From Uruburuella suis (lineage in GTDB: Bacteria > Pseudomonadota > Gammaproteobacteria > Burkholderiales > Neisseriaceae): DNA of 64,000 nt. Positions 1 through 7,216 of the stretch are shown here, one piece after another. Positions within the stretch are counted from its first letter, which is position 1; each line of letters starts with the position of its first letter. Under the pieces are notes generated by a model that was not told the DNA's origin, made no database searches, and worked only from the letters and a program-made list of their open reading frames with translations. The stretch is taken from the NCBI RefSeq assembly GCF_004341385.1, contig NZ_SLXE01000015.1:1-64000 (forward strand), in the 5' to 3' direction. The position numbers and the translations under genes were made by a program.

Positions 1-120
1 AAACGCGCCTGCTGCGTTGAAAATGCTCGCAAGGTGTTCAACCTTGCTGTGCTTTTCGCCTTGCAGCCACGCTTTTGCGCTCAAAATCTTACTCGTGGAT
101 GAATTGTGAACAGACCCTAG
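1..120. repeat. Dispersed repeat fragment at left edge
   Basis: No gene is visible in the first 268 bases. Positions 104-120 end in TTGTGAACAGACCCTAG. Nearly the same word recurs at 28368-28382 and, in reverse orientation, at 62511-62525, so this looks like the edge of a dispersed Neisserial repeat. The element continues beyond the window and its other end cannot be defined. Confidence 0.4.
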
Positions 121-158
121 GCGAGCCAACGCAGTTAGGTTATTTTTCGAATGGGTAT
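119..158. repeat. Correia-like element remnant
   Basis: This 40-base stretch matches one end of the Correia-like element seen intact at 55674-55777. It shares the core AGGCGAGCCAACG, then GTTAGGTTATTTTT, and a GGGTAT terminus. Only one arm is present, so it is a decayed copy about 110 bases upstream of the lipoprotein start. Confidence 0.5.
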
Positions 159-268
159 GAGAAGGAGCAGCGGCGCAGCGGCAAAGCGTGTACACTGCTT
201 TACAGCTTCGCCTATTCGGCTCTGCGCCAATGGGCAAACCCATTCCAACCGTAAAAAGGAAACCGACA

Positions 269-688
269 ATGCCCCAGCTCATCAAACGCGCCGCCCTTCT
301 TTTGGGCACGCTCGCCACATTGGCTGCCTGCCAACACACCCCGCCGAGCGCCGCAGCCGACACTGCGCTTGACGGCCGCTATGCCAGCGAAGGCTACGCC
401 CAACGCGCACAAGGCTACGATTGGGTGATGGTTACCGTGCGTGGCCAAGCCGACAATAAGCTTGCCATCGACATCAATTCCCGCAGCGACATCAAAAAGC
501 CCACTTGCCGCTTCAGCGGCGAAGCCGTAAAAACCGCCGAAAACCGCTATGAAATCGGCGATAAAGGCTCGAGACTGATATTCGTGTTCAGCCCCAACAG
601 CCTGAGCATCGACTCTGCCGATCCCGTGGCTTTGCATTATCCCTGCTCCGGCGGTGCCAGTTTGGCTGATGTTTACCACAAGCTGTAA
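269..688 (+). CDS. Small putative lipoprotein
   Basis: A predicted lipoprotein of 139 residues. It starts MPQLIKRAALLLGTLATLAACQ: a short basic n-region, a hydrophobic stretch and a LAAC lipobox with the acylated Cys at about residue 21. The rest is soluble and has no motif I recognise. A longer reading from position 188 exists, but the ATG at 269 has a good ribosome site (AAAAAGGA, 8 bases upstream) and gives a proper signal peptide. It stands alone and converges on the GntR gene, sharing the hairpin at 884-919. The function is unknown. Confidence is high that it is a gene and moderate that it is lipidated. Confidence 0.75.
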   Translation: MPQLIKRAALLLGTLATLAACQHTPPSAAADTALDGRYASEGYAQRAQGYDWVMVTVRGQADNKLAIDINSRSDIKKPTCRFSGEAVKTAENRYEIGDKGSRLIFVFSPNSLSIDSADPVALHYPCSGGASLADVYHKL

Positions 689-691
689 ATA

Positions 692-883
692 ATACCCATT
701 CAAAAAAGTAATATACAAACAGGCAGCCTGTAGGTCGGACTCTCGAATCCGACACTTGTTCGCAGAACAAGGCACGCACATCGCTTTGGCCGTTGGCCAA
801 ACGTCGGATTCAAGAATCCGACCTACGCGGATGATGCTGTCGAACTGCTTTTATTTTGTAAGGTTATTTTTTAGAATTGGTAT
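692..883. repeat. Correia-like element interrupted by a REP-like palindrome
   Basis: The left end ATACCCATTCAAAAAAGTAA (692-711) and the right end GTAAGGTTATTTTTTAGAATTGGTAT (partly degenerate, ending 883) are the two termini of the Correia-like element at 55674-55777. The usual core is replaced by the palindromic element 730-826, so one repeat seems nested in another. Confidence 0.55.
730..826. repeat. REP-like palindromic element, copy 1
   Basis: About 97 bases. It begins GTAGGTCGGACTCTCGAATC, carries an internal CTTGTTCGCAGAACAAG hairpin, and ends with the inverted arm GTCGGATTCAAGAATCCGAC. Four relatives occur in the window, at 10860-10927, 18215-18301, 51058-51142 and 61905-62002. Confidence 0.7.
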
Positions 884-919
884 AAAAAGGCCGTCTGAAC
901 GCTTTCAGACGGCCTTTTT
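884..919. terminator. Bidirectional DUS-hairpin terminator
   Basis: Inverted AG-DUS pair with a 16-base perfect stem, AAAAAGGCCGTCTGAA against its complement, and loop CGCT. The stem is flanked by A/T runs on both sides, so it can end the lipoprotein transcript and the converging GntR gene. Confidence 0.8.
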
Positions 920-940
920 CACACTTATCAACAAAAAACC

Positions 941-1645
941 TCAGCCGGCAAATTGCTGGTTCAGCCGCTCTTGGCAGCCGCCCAAATGGCGGCGCATCAT
1001 TTTGCACACGCGCGCACGCTTGCCCTCGCTGAGCAAATCGAGTATTTCTTTATGCTCTTCGTATGAGCCGTTGTTGCGCACCGGTTTGTCGAACACGGCA
1101 ATCATCAGCGATGAGCGCGCACACAGCGAATTCATCAATTCGAGCAGCACGGTGTTGTCGAGCAGGCGCACCAATTCCACATGAAATGCATTCACCAGGC
1201 GCACCCAGCTCACGCGGTCGCCCTGCTCGAATGCGGTTTTTTCTTTTTCGAGCATTTCATAAAGCGGTTGCAGGCGCGCGGGCAGGTCGGGCAGATCCAG
1301 CAACATATCCATCACCATTTCTTCCAAAGCAATGCGCAATTCATACACATCTTTGGTTTCTTTGGCATCGGGCACATGCACAAACGCGCCGCGGTTGGGC
1401 TGCAAATCCACGATATGATCATGCGCCAGCAGCGACAAAGCGCCGCGCACGGTGTTGCGCGAGCAACTCATTTGGCGGCACAAATCCGATTCGGTCAGCT
1501 TTTTGCCCGGCAGCAGCACCCGGTCGGTGATGGCATCCAAAATGGCGGCATACACGCGGAAAAGCTCCGAATCATGGCGCTCTTCGCTGATCATCGACGA
1601 GGCAGTCGGCGCATCTACCAGCATGTCATCTTTATTATTTTCCAT
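941..1645 (-). CDS. GntR-family transcriptional regulator (FCD/FadR subfamily)
   Basis: A 234-residue DNA-binding regulator. The N-terminal winged helix (about 25-95) contains the typical GntR stretch LTESDLCRQMSCSRNTVRGA, followed by the wing LQPNRGAFVHVP. The C-terminal two-thirds is all helical, with the FCD ligand-domain pattern (YELRIALEEM; FHVELVRLLDN; EEHKEILDLLSEG; MMRRHLGG). The basic MRRHL end resembles the metal-ligand histidine region of FCD proteins. Family members repress catabolic genes and release DNA on binding an organic acid. The effector and targets here are unknown. It is monocistronic, and the nearest downstream metabolic genes (OsmC, RraA-like) are its possible neighbours in function. 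Confidence 0.85.
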   Translation of the reverse strand: MENNKDDMLVDAPTASSMISEERHDSELFRVYAAILDAITDRVLLPGKKLTESDLCRQMSCSRNTVRGALSLLAHDHIVDLQPNRGAFVHVPDAKETKDVYELRIALEEMVMDMLLDLPDLPARLQPLYEMLEKEKTAFEQGDRVSWVRLVNAFHVELVRLLDNTVLLELMNSLCARSSLMIAVFDKPVRNNGSYEEHKEILDLLSEGKRARVCKMMRRHLGGCQERLNQQFAG

Positions 1646-1849
1646 AAACCATTCTTGCCGTTGAACACGGCTTCTCCATAATAATCGTCATCAATGCCGC
1701 TGGGCGGCAGCCTGCCGAATGGCCGGCAAATTTTCGTTATTATAGCCGATTGTTTGCAATGTGACTGATATATAGTGCAGCAAATAAAAAAGCGGAATCT
1801 TTCAAAATTCCGCTTGTGCTTTCAGACGGCCTCGGCGCTTTTTCAGGCC

Positions 1850-2266
1850 TTATGCCGCTGCAATCTCAAAGCTGTGGCTGATTTTGGCGGCTTTGCCCAA
1901 CATGATAGATGCCGAGCAATATTTTTCGGCCGACATCTGCACCGCTTTTTCAATCGCCGCTTCTTTCAAATCATGGCCGATCACCTTGAAATGAATATGG
2001 ATTTCGGTAAACACGCGCGGGGTGTCGTCGGCGCGTTTGGCCGTTACCGTGGCTTGGCAATCCACCACGTTTTGCCGCTGCTTTTCGGCAATCAGCACCA
2101 CATCGATGCTGGAGCAGCCGGCCACGCCCAAAAGCAGCATTTCCATCGGGCTGGGGCCGCGCTTTACACCGCCCTCGGCCGCCGCGCCTTCCATCACCAC
2201 GCTGTGGCCGGCTTCGGTGCTGCCAACAAAACACATATTATCCAGCCATTTTGATGTTACTTTCAT
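1850..2266 (-). CDS. OsmC/Ohr-family peroxiredoxin-like protein
   Basis: 138 residues, the usual length for OsmC-family proteins, which reduce organic hydroperoxides with a pair of cysteines. The sequence shows the family signature GPSPMEMLLLGVAGCSSID, with a central-helix Cys in AGCS. The distal Cys is expected in the KYCSASIML stretch near the C-terminus, so both redox cysteines appear present. The subgroup looks closest to YhfA-like OsmC proteins rather than inducible Ohr. It is preceded on the same strand by the RraA-like gene (stop at 2284, 17 bases upstream), so the two are probably co-transcribed. Confidence 0.85.
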   Translation of the reverse strand: MKVTSKWLDNMCFVGSTEAGHSVVMEGAAAEGGVKRGPSPMEMLLLGVAGCSSIDVVLIAEKQRQNVVDCQATVTAKRADDTPRVFTEIHIHFKVIGHDLKEAAIEKAVQMSAEKYCSASIMLGKAAKISHSFEIAAA

Positions 2267-2283
2267 TGGGTTTCCTTGTGTGA

Positions 2284-2778
2284 TTACGATTGGTGCAGCG
2301 GCTCGGCAGACACCAAAATGCCGTCTGCATCGCTATAAAGATAGTGGCCGGGAATAAAATCCACCCCGCCGAACGACACGGTGATGTCTACTTCTCCCGC
2401 GCCGGCCTTGGCGCTCTTGCGCGGATTGGTGCCCAGCGCTTTCACGCCGAAGGGCATGGTGTTGATGGCTTCGCTGTCGCGGATGGCACCATTGATTACT
2501 GCACCCGCCCAGCCGTTGGCCGCACCCGCACCGGCAATCAAATCGCCCATCAAGGCGCTGTAGAGCGAGCCGCCGCCGTCCACCACCAACACTTCGCCCT
2601 CGGAATGGCTGTTCATCAGGGTTTTCACCAAGCCGTTGTCGCGCGCGCATTTCACCGTGCGGATTTTGCCGCAGAAATGGCGGTGGCGGCCGAAGCGGTG
2701 AAATTGGGTTTCGCACGAAGGCGTGTCGGGGGCGATGTCGATTAAATCGGCGGTGCTGAAATCGTGTTGCTCACTCAT
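2284..2778 (-). CDS. rraA: RraA-family protein (RNase E inhibitor or HMG/oxaloacetate aldolase)
   Basis: 164 residues starting MSEQHDFSTADLID, with TTTTCAGGAGAAAACC (AGGAG) before the ATG. The RraA fold signatures are visible: LVVDGGGSLYSALMGDLIA, GWAGAVINGAIRDSEAI, and VSFGGVDFIPGHYLYSDADGI. This family covers the trimeric RNase E regulator RraA and the metal-dependent 4-hydroxy-4-methyl-2-oxoglutarate aldolases. The conserved GxIRD and DxD-like positions needed by the aldolases are present, so I cannot decide between the two roles. The segment CETQFHRFGRHRHFCGKIRT is close to the usual ARFxDxGGxxxFxGxIxT, but the sequence around it is unusual. Confidence 0.85.
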   Translation of the reverse strand: MSEQHDFSTADLIDIAPDTPSCETQFHRFGRHRHFCGKIRTVKCARDNGLVKTLMNSHSEGEVLVVDGGGSLYSALMGDLIAGAGAANGWAGAVINGAIRDSEAINTMPFGVKALGTNPRKSAKAGAGEVDITVSFGGVDFIPGHYLYSDADGILVSAEPLHQS

Positions 2779-2848
2779 GGTTTTCTCCTGAAAATAGGCG
2801 GCGCTGCCGCTTTTTTTTATATACGCAAACAAATGTTCAGACGGCCGC

Positions 2849-3718
2849 TCAACCCAGCTCGGCCGCGCGCGCCAGCAGCACATCGGCGGCCAAAATGCCC
2901 AAGGCGTTGGCGGCCAAAGGGCTGTCGCCGGTGAGCAATTGGCGGTCTTGGCACACTTGGCCGCTCATGCCCTCGTTTACCACTTCCATGCCCAACTCTT
3001 TGAGTTTTTGCGCCACCAGCCAGCGCAAACGCCCCGGCATATAGCCGATTTCGATGTTGGCACCTTCATCAAGCGCATCGGGAAACACGCACACTTGATA
3101 GCCCGCCAGTGCAAAATCTTTACCCGCTTCGGCCAGCGCCACCAGTGCGGCGGGGCCGTGACACAAGGTGATGATGTGGCGGTTGTTTTGCAGCGCCCAT
3201 TCGAGCACGCGCTTCACCTCGGCGCTGTGCGGCAAGGCATTGAATGCGCCGTGGCCGCCGGGAATAAACACGCCGATATAGGGCGAATCGGGTGCAAGCA
3301 CTTGTGCCAATACATCGGCCAGTTTCAAGGGCTGCTGCAATTTGGGCAGATAGGTTTGGAAAATACCGGCCACGGCTTCATCGTCTTTGGGCATGGCCCA
3401 CATTTCAAACTTGGCCGGATTGCCCGACACAGTGGCCACATCGATTTCAAAGCCGGCTTCGTGCAGATGCAGCATGGGCAGCAAGGTTTCTACCGGATGG
3501 TTGCCGGTGGAAAAACGGGTGCCGTTTTGCATGGGCAGATAGCGCTCGTCGGCAGCAATCATCAACACTTTGTATTTGCCGCCGGTGTAGGCTTGCGAAA
3601 ATTGCACGCCGTTAAAATCGGTTTTCGGCGCCACATAAGCATTCAGGGAAAACTCAGACGGGAAAAACGCGTTGTATTCCGCACGGTCGGGCACGGGTTT
3701 TTTGCTTAATTCAGTCAT
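2849..3718 (-). CDS. hchA: HchA-type glyoxalase III / protein deglycase
   Basis: 289 residues, the normal length for HchA (Hsp31), a DJ-1/PfpI-superfamily enzyme. HchA converts methylglyoxal to lactate without glutathione and is also described as a chaperone and deglycase. The nucleophile elbow is clear: IITLCHGPAALVAL with the catalytic Cys. The flanking HchA-specific motifs VFIPGGHGAFNALP, GNHPVETLLPM and the late GDSPLAANALG are also present. It lies upstream of the rraA/osmC pair on the same strand, with a DUS between. The grouping with OsmC suggests a small stress or detoxification cluster (inference). Confidence 0.92.
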   Translation of the reverse strand: MTELSKKPVPDRAEYNAFFPSEFSLNAYVAPKTDFNGVQFSQAYTGGKYKVLMIAADERYLPMQNGTRFSTGNHPVETLLPMLHLHEAGFEIDVATVSGNPAKFEMWAMPKDDEAVAGIFQTYLPKLQQPLKLADVLAQVLAPDSPYIGVFIPGGHGAFNALPHSAEVKRVLEWALQNNRHIITLCHGPAALVALAEAGKDFALAGYQVCVFPDALDEGANIEIGYMPGRLRWLVAQKLKELGMEVVNEGMSGQVCQDRQLLTGDSPLAANALGILAADVLLARAAELG

Positions 3719-3793
3719 TTTCTGTTTCCTTTATGGTGGGGGTGCATCAACAAAAGTATTCAGACGGCCTCGTTTTTTTTCAGACGGCCTTGT

Positions 3794-4798
3794 TTAAAGA
3801 TTATTCAACATCCAATGCACATAGCGGCTCACGCCCTCGTTTACATCAAAAAAGTTGCCTTCGTAGCCGGCGGCGCGCAGGCGCGAAATATCGGCTTCGG
3901 TGAAGCTTTGGTATTTGCCTTTGAGCGCATCGGGGAAAGGAATATAGCGTATCAGCTCTTCTTTCACCAATTCCGGCAGGCTCAGCGCGCTCTTGCCCTC
4001 GGCCACGCGGCAGGCATTCACGGTGGCGGCGGCCAAATCGTTAAACGGTTGGCTCTGGCCTGTGCCCAAGTTGAAAATGCCCGATTGGCCGGGGTGGTCG
4101 AAAAAGAAAAGATTCACCTTCACCACATCTTCCACGCTCACAAAATCACGGGTTTGGCCGCCGGCGGCATAGCCGTCGTTGGCGCCGAACAAATTCACAT
4201 AGCCGTGTTCGCGATATTGGTTGAAATGGTGGAAAGCCACCGAAGCCATGCGGCCCTTGTGCTGCTCGTGCGGGCCGTAAACGTTGAAATAGCGGAAACC
4301 CGCCACTTGCGCGGTGAGCCCGTCGGCAATGCGGCGGCGCACCACTTGGTCAAACAGAAATTTGGAATAGCCATACACATTGAGCGGCTTTTCCAATTCG
4401 CGCTCTTCACGGAAAATCTCGCCCTTGCCATACACGGCGGCGCTTGATGCATAAAGATAAGGAATGCGCTCATCTTGGCACCAATCGAGCAAATCGAGGC
4501 TGTATTGATAGTTGTTGTCCATCATATAAAGGCCGTTTTGCTCCATGGTGTCGGAGCAGGCGCCATCGTGAAACACGGCTTTGATGTCGTGATAAGGCAG
4601 CACATGCTCGCGCACTTGGCGGATAAATTCATGTTTGTCGAGATAATGCTCTATTTCGCATTCGGCCAGATTTTTGAATTTATCGCCGTGGGTGAGGTTG
4701 TCTACCGCCACAATATCGGTGATGCCGCGTGCATTGAGCGCTTTCACAATATTGCAGCCGATAAAGCCGGCCGCGCCGGTTACGATAATGGTCATCAC
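3794..4798 (-). CDS. hldD: ADP-L-glycero-D-manno-heptose 6-epimerase
   Basis: 334 residues. Converts ADP-D-glycero-heptose to ADP-L-glycero-heptose, the donor for the lipooligosaccharide inner core. The N-terminal NAD(P)-binding GAAGFIGCNIVKALN is followed by DNLTHGDKFKNL. The catalytic YGYSKFLFDQVVR (YxxxK) and the family-specific FRYFNVYGPHEQHKGRMASV are both intact. It sits just downstream of the heptose-7-phosphate kinase rfaE1 on the same strand, as in other neisseriae. A DUS hairpin at 4815-4842 lies between them, so coupling may be partial. Start chosen as the ATG giving MMTIIVTGAAG. Confidence 0.96.
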   Translation of the reverse strand: MMTIIVTGAAGFIGCNIVKALNARGITDIVAVDNLTHGDKFKNLAECEIEHYLDKHEFIRQVREHVLPYHDIKAVFHDGACSDTMEQNGLYMMDNNYQYSLDLLDWCQDERIPYLYASSAAVYGKGEIFREERELEKPLNVYGYSKFLFDQVVRRRIADGLTAQVAGFRYFNVYGPHEQHKGRMASVAFHHFNQYREHGYVNLFGANDGYAAGGQTRDFVSVEDVVKVNLFFFDHPGQSGIFNLGTGQSQPFNDLAAATVNACRVAEGKSALSLPELVKEELIRYIPFPDALKGKYQSFTEADISRLRAAGYEGNFFDVNEGVSRYVHWMLNNL

Positions 4799-4814
4799 TT
4801 TTCCTTTTCTGCTG

Positions 4815-4842
4815 AGGCCGTCTGAAAGGTTTCAGACGGCCT
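4815..4842. terminator. DUS-hairpin
   Basis: Inverted DUS pair (AGGCCGTCTGAAA, 2-base loop, complement) between rfaE1 and hldD. It can act as a terminator or attenuator within the heptose cluster. Confidence 0.6.
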
Positions 4843-4855
4843 GATAAACAAGCCT

Positions 4856-5818
4856 TTATTGCTCAAGCAAAGCCGCGGCCAATTCGTCAAACGTGCACAC
4901 CGCCGTGCCGAGCTTGGCCACCACCACGCCGGCGGCGGTGTTGGCCAGATGCATGGCTTCTATCATATCGAAGCCGGCCGCCAGCCCCAAGCCCATGCTG
5001 GCAATCACGGTGTCGCCCGCGCCCGACACATCATACACTTCTTGCGCCCGCGTGGGCTGGTGGTCGATTTGGTCTGCACGGTAAAGGCTCATGCCCTCTT
5101 CGCTGCGGGTGAGCAGCAAGGCGGCTAAATCCAGGCGGCGGCGCAAGGCTTGCGCTTTTTCGGCCAGCTCTTGCTCGTTTTTCCAGCTGCCCACCACTTC
5201 TTTCAATTCGGCGCGATTGGGTGTGAGCAAAGTGGCGCCGGCGTATTTGTCGTAATCGTCGCCCTTGGGGTCGATCAACACGGGCTTGCCGGCTTCGCGC
5301 GCCCAATCAATCAACTCGGCCACATGGGTGAGGCCGCCTTTGCCGTAGTCGGACAGCAACACCACATCGTATTCGGGCAGCAAACGGCGGTATTGCGTTT
5401 TCACGGCATCGAGAATTTCGCGGTGCGGCGGCTCTTCGAAATCGAGGCGGATTAATTGCTGGTTGCGCGCCACCACGCGCAATTTCACGGTGGTGGCGAT
5501 ATCGGCATCGCGCAGCAGATGGGCGGCTACGCCGTCTTGCTGCATCAGGCTATCGAGCGCGGCGGCGGCTTCATCGTTGCCCACCACCGATAATAAAGCC
5601 GCATGGCCACCCAAAGCGGCGATATTGCGCGCCACGTTGGCCGCACCGCCGGCGCGTTGGTCGACATGGCCGATTTTCGCCACCGGCACCGGCGCTTCGG
5701 GCGAAATGCGGGACACATCGCCAAACCAATAACGATCCAGCATCACATCGCCCACCACCAACACGCGGGCTTGGGCAAAGCGGTTTTTCAATTGTTTGTC
5801 GTCAACATGAAACATCAT
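4856..5818 (-). CDS. rfaE1: D-glycero-beta-D-manno-heptose-7-phosphate kinase (RfaE1/HldA)
   Basis: 320 residues. A PfkB-family kinase that phosphorylates heptose-7-phosphate at C1. Visible motifs are the N-terminal VVGDVMLDRYWFGDVSRISPEAP, the sugar-binding GGAANVARNIAALG, and the C-terminal anion hole VYDVSGAGDTVIA with the catalytic Asp. The length matches only the kinase half. The adenylyltransferase half found fused in enterobacterial HldE is missing, as is usual in neisseriae where that domain is a separate gene. Two adjacent Met codons begin the protein, so the start is uncertain by one residue. Confidence 0.94.
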   Translation of the reverse strand: MMFHVDDKQLKNRFAQARVLVVGDVMLDRYWFGDVSRISPEAPVPVAKIGHVDQRAGGAANVARNIAALGGHAALLSVVGNDEAAAALDSLMQQDGVAAHLLRDADIATTVKLRVVARNQQLIRLDFEEPPHREILDAVKTQYRRLLPEYDVVLLSDYGKGGLTHVAELIDWAREAGKPVLIDPKGDDYDKYAGATLLTPNRAELKEVVGSWKNEQELAEKAQALRRRLDLAALLLTRSEEGMSLYRADQIDHQPTRAQEVYDVSGAGDTVIASMGLGLAAGFDMIEAMHLANTAAGVVVAKLGTAVCTFDELAAALLEQ

Positions 5819-5879
5819 CGTTTGCTTTCATCTCCATGATTTAATTTTTCAGACGGCCTTTTTTCAGACGACCTGCCTG

Positions 5880-6605
5880 CTAAACCAGCGCATTCACTTC
5901 GCGCAACACCGCCAGCGGGTCGGCGGCTTGCGTAATCGGCCGCCCCATCACCAAATAGCTCGAGCCGGCGGCTAAAGCTTGGGCGGGGGTCATGATGCGG
6001 CGCTGGTCGTCTTGATTGCCTTCTGTGTTCAAGCGGATGCCGGGCGTAACCAACACAAAATCCTCACCGCGCTCGGCGCGCAGCAAGGCGGCTTCGTGGG
6101 CGGAACACACCACACCGTCGAGCCCGCTTTGCTGCGCCAGATTGGCCAGCGCCGACACTTGCGCCTCAATGCTGCGCCCCACGCCGGTTTCGGCGAAATC
6201 CTGCGCATCCATGCTGGTGAGCACGGTCACGCCGATAAGCAGCGGCTTGTGGGCGCAACCGGCCACGGCCTCAGCCGCGGCGGCCATCATGCGCCGGCCG
6301 CCCGAGGCGTGCATATCGACCATCCACACGCCCATATCGGCGGCCACTTTGCAGGCTTGCGCCACGGTGTGGGGAATATCGTGGTATTTCAAATCGAGAA
6401 AAAGCTTGAAGCCTTGGTTAATCAGGCTTTCGGCCAAGTGGCGGCCGCTGGCGGTGAAAAGCTCTTTGCCGATTTTGAGCTGGCAAGTGTCGGGCTCGAG
6501 CCGGCGCACAAAGGCGAGCGTGCTTTTTTCATCGGCAAAATCCAGCGCCACAATCACGGGCATGCGCGCGGCGGCGGAGGGGAAATCGGTGATTAAAGGG
6601 TTCAT
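5880..6605 (-). CDS. pyrF: Orotidine 5'-phosphate decarboxylase
   Basis: 241 residues. The last step of UMP synthesis, decarboxylating OMP. The (beta/alpha)8-barrel motifs are intact: VIVALDFADEKSTLAF, then KIGKELF, and the catalytic DLKYHDIPHTV (the Asp/Lys/Asp network). Near the end, the phosphate-binding VTPGIRLN and YLVMGRPITQAADP are present. Two Met codons in a row (6603-6608) precede NPLITDF. Either could start, and the family length favours this region over the longer upstream reading. A DUS hairpin (6627-6665) separates it from the DMP19-like gene. Confidence 0.95.
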   Translation of the reverse strand: MNPLITDFPSAAARMPVIVALDFADEKSTLAFVRRLEPDTCQLKIGKELFTASGRHLAESLINQGFKLFLDLKYHDIPHTVAQACKVAADMGVWMVDMHASGGRRMMAAAAEAVAGCAHKPLLIGVTVLTSMDAQDFAETGVGRSIEAQVSALANLAQQSGLDGVVCSAHEAALLRAERGEDFVLVTPGIRLNTEGNQDDQRRIMTPAQALAAGSSYLVMGRPITQAADPLAVLREVNALV

Positions 6606-6626
6606 CATGCATTCCGTTATCGAGCG

Positions 6627-6665
6627 TTCAGACGGCCTTGGCAATAAGCATACAGGCCGTCTGAA
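6627..6665. terminator. DUS-hairpin between pyrF and the DMP19-like gene
   Basis: TTCAGACGGCCT at 6627-6638 and its inverse at 6654-6665 form a 12-base stem with a 15-base loop, immediately after the stop of the DMP19-like gene on the minus strand. Confidence 0.6.
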
Positions 6666-6674
6666 ACCGGTGTT

Positions 6675-7157
6675 TCAAGCAAGAAATTTGGCCGGATTCG
6701 CCTGCACATATTCGGCAGCGGCGGCCAAATCTTCATCGGCGGCATCGTAATAATCGCCGTCCAGCTCTTCAAAATCGGCAAAGCGCGCGCGTATGGCTTC
6801 CAGCGGTGCGCCTTCATCGGCCAGCGCTTCGATGGCGGCACCGTTTTTCTCATAAAGCGCGCGGGCTTGGTCGATTATTTTCGGCGTGGGCTTGATGCGC
6901 CAGCGGCGCAGGCTGTCGGCCAGCGGGTTCATAAACACATACTCGCCGTAGCCTGCGGCAATGAGCTGCACAAAACCGCCCTCTTGCACTTGGCTGTCGA
7001 GATAGCAATAGGCCATCAGCGTGTGTTGCTCGTCGTTGAGCGCTTCCATCGCGGCCTCGCCTTCTGCTTCGATAAAAGCCAGATAGGCATCGCTGAGCGT
7101 GTAGAGAAAAGCGGCCGGGTCTTGCGGGTTGTAATCCGGTGCGGTGAAGCTTACCAT
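6675..7157 (-). CDS. DMP19 family (DUF4375) acidic protein, putative DNA mimic
   Basis: 160 residues and strongly acidic, with a dense cluster near the end (DFEELDGDYYDAADEDLAA). The core FIEAEGEAAMEALNDEQHTLMAYCYLDSQVQEGGFVQLIAAGYG fits the DUF4375/DMP19 family. In N. meningitidis, DMP19 is an acidic DNA-mimic protein that sequesters a transcription factor (established for that protein). Whether this paralogue or orthologue has the same target is not shown by the sequence. It sits between pyrF and lapB, each separated by DUS hairpins, so it is probably its own transcription unit. Start chosen at MVSFTAPDYN, preceded by AGGAGAACC. Confidence 0.75.
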   Translation of the reverse strand: MVSFTAPDYNPQDPAAFLYTLSDAYLAFIEAEGEAAMEALNDEQHTLMAYCYLDSQVQEGGFVQLIAAGYGEYVFMNPLADSLRRWRIKPTPKIIDQARALYEKNGAAIEALADEGAPLEAIRARFADFEELDGDYYDAADEDLAAAAEYVQANPAKFLA

Positions 7158-7181
7158 ATGGGTTCTCCTGCTTTTATTTTA

Positions 7182-7213
7182 TTCAGACGGCCTCAATCGG
7201 CAGGCCGTCTGAA
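7182..7213. terminator. DUS-hairpin downstream of lapB
   Basis: Inverted DUS arms at 7182-7193 and 7202-7213 with an 8-base loop, just past the lapB stop on the minus strand. Confidence 0.65.
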
Positions 7214-7216
7214 ACT

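Noticed and set aside
212..781. Long minus-strand frame opposite the small lipoprotein
   Set aside because: Antisense shadow without a signal, ribosome site or protein-like pattern. The plus-strand frame has a lipobox.
3760..3791. Terminator from two DUS near 3760-3791
   Set aside because: The two copies are in the same orientation and cannot form a hairpin with each other.
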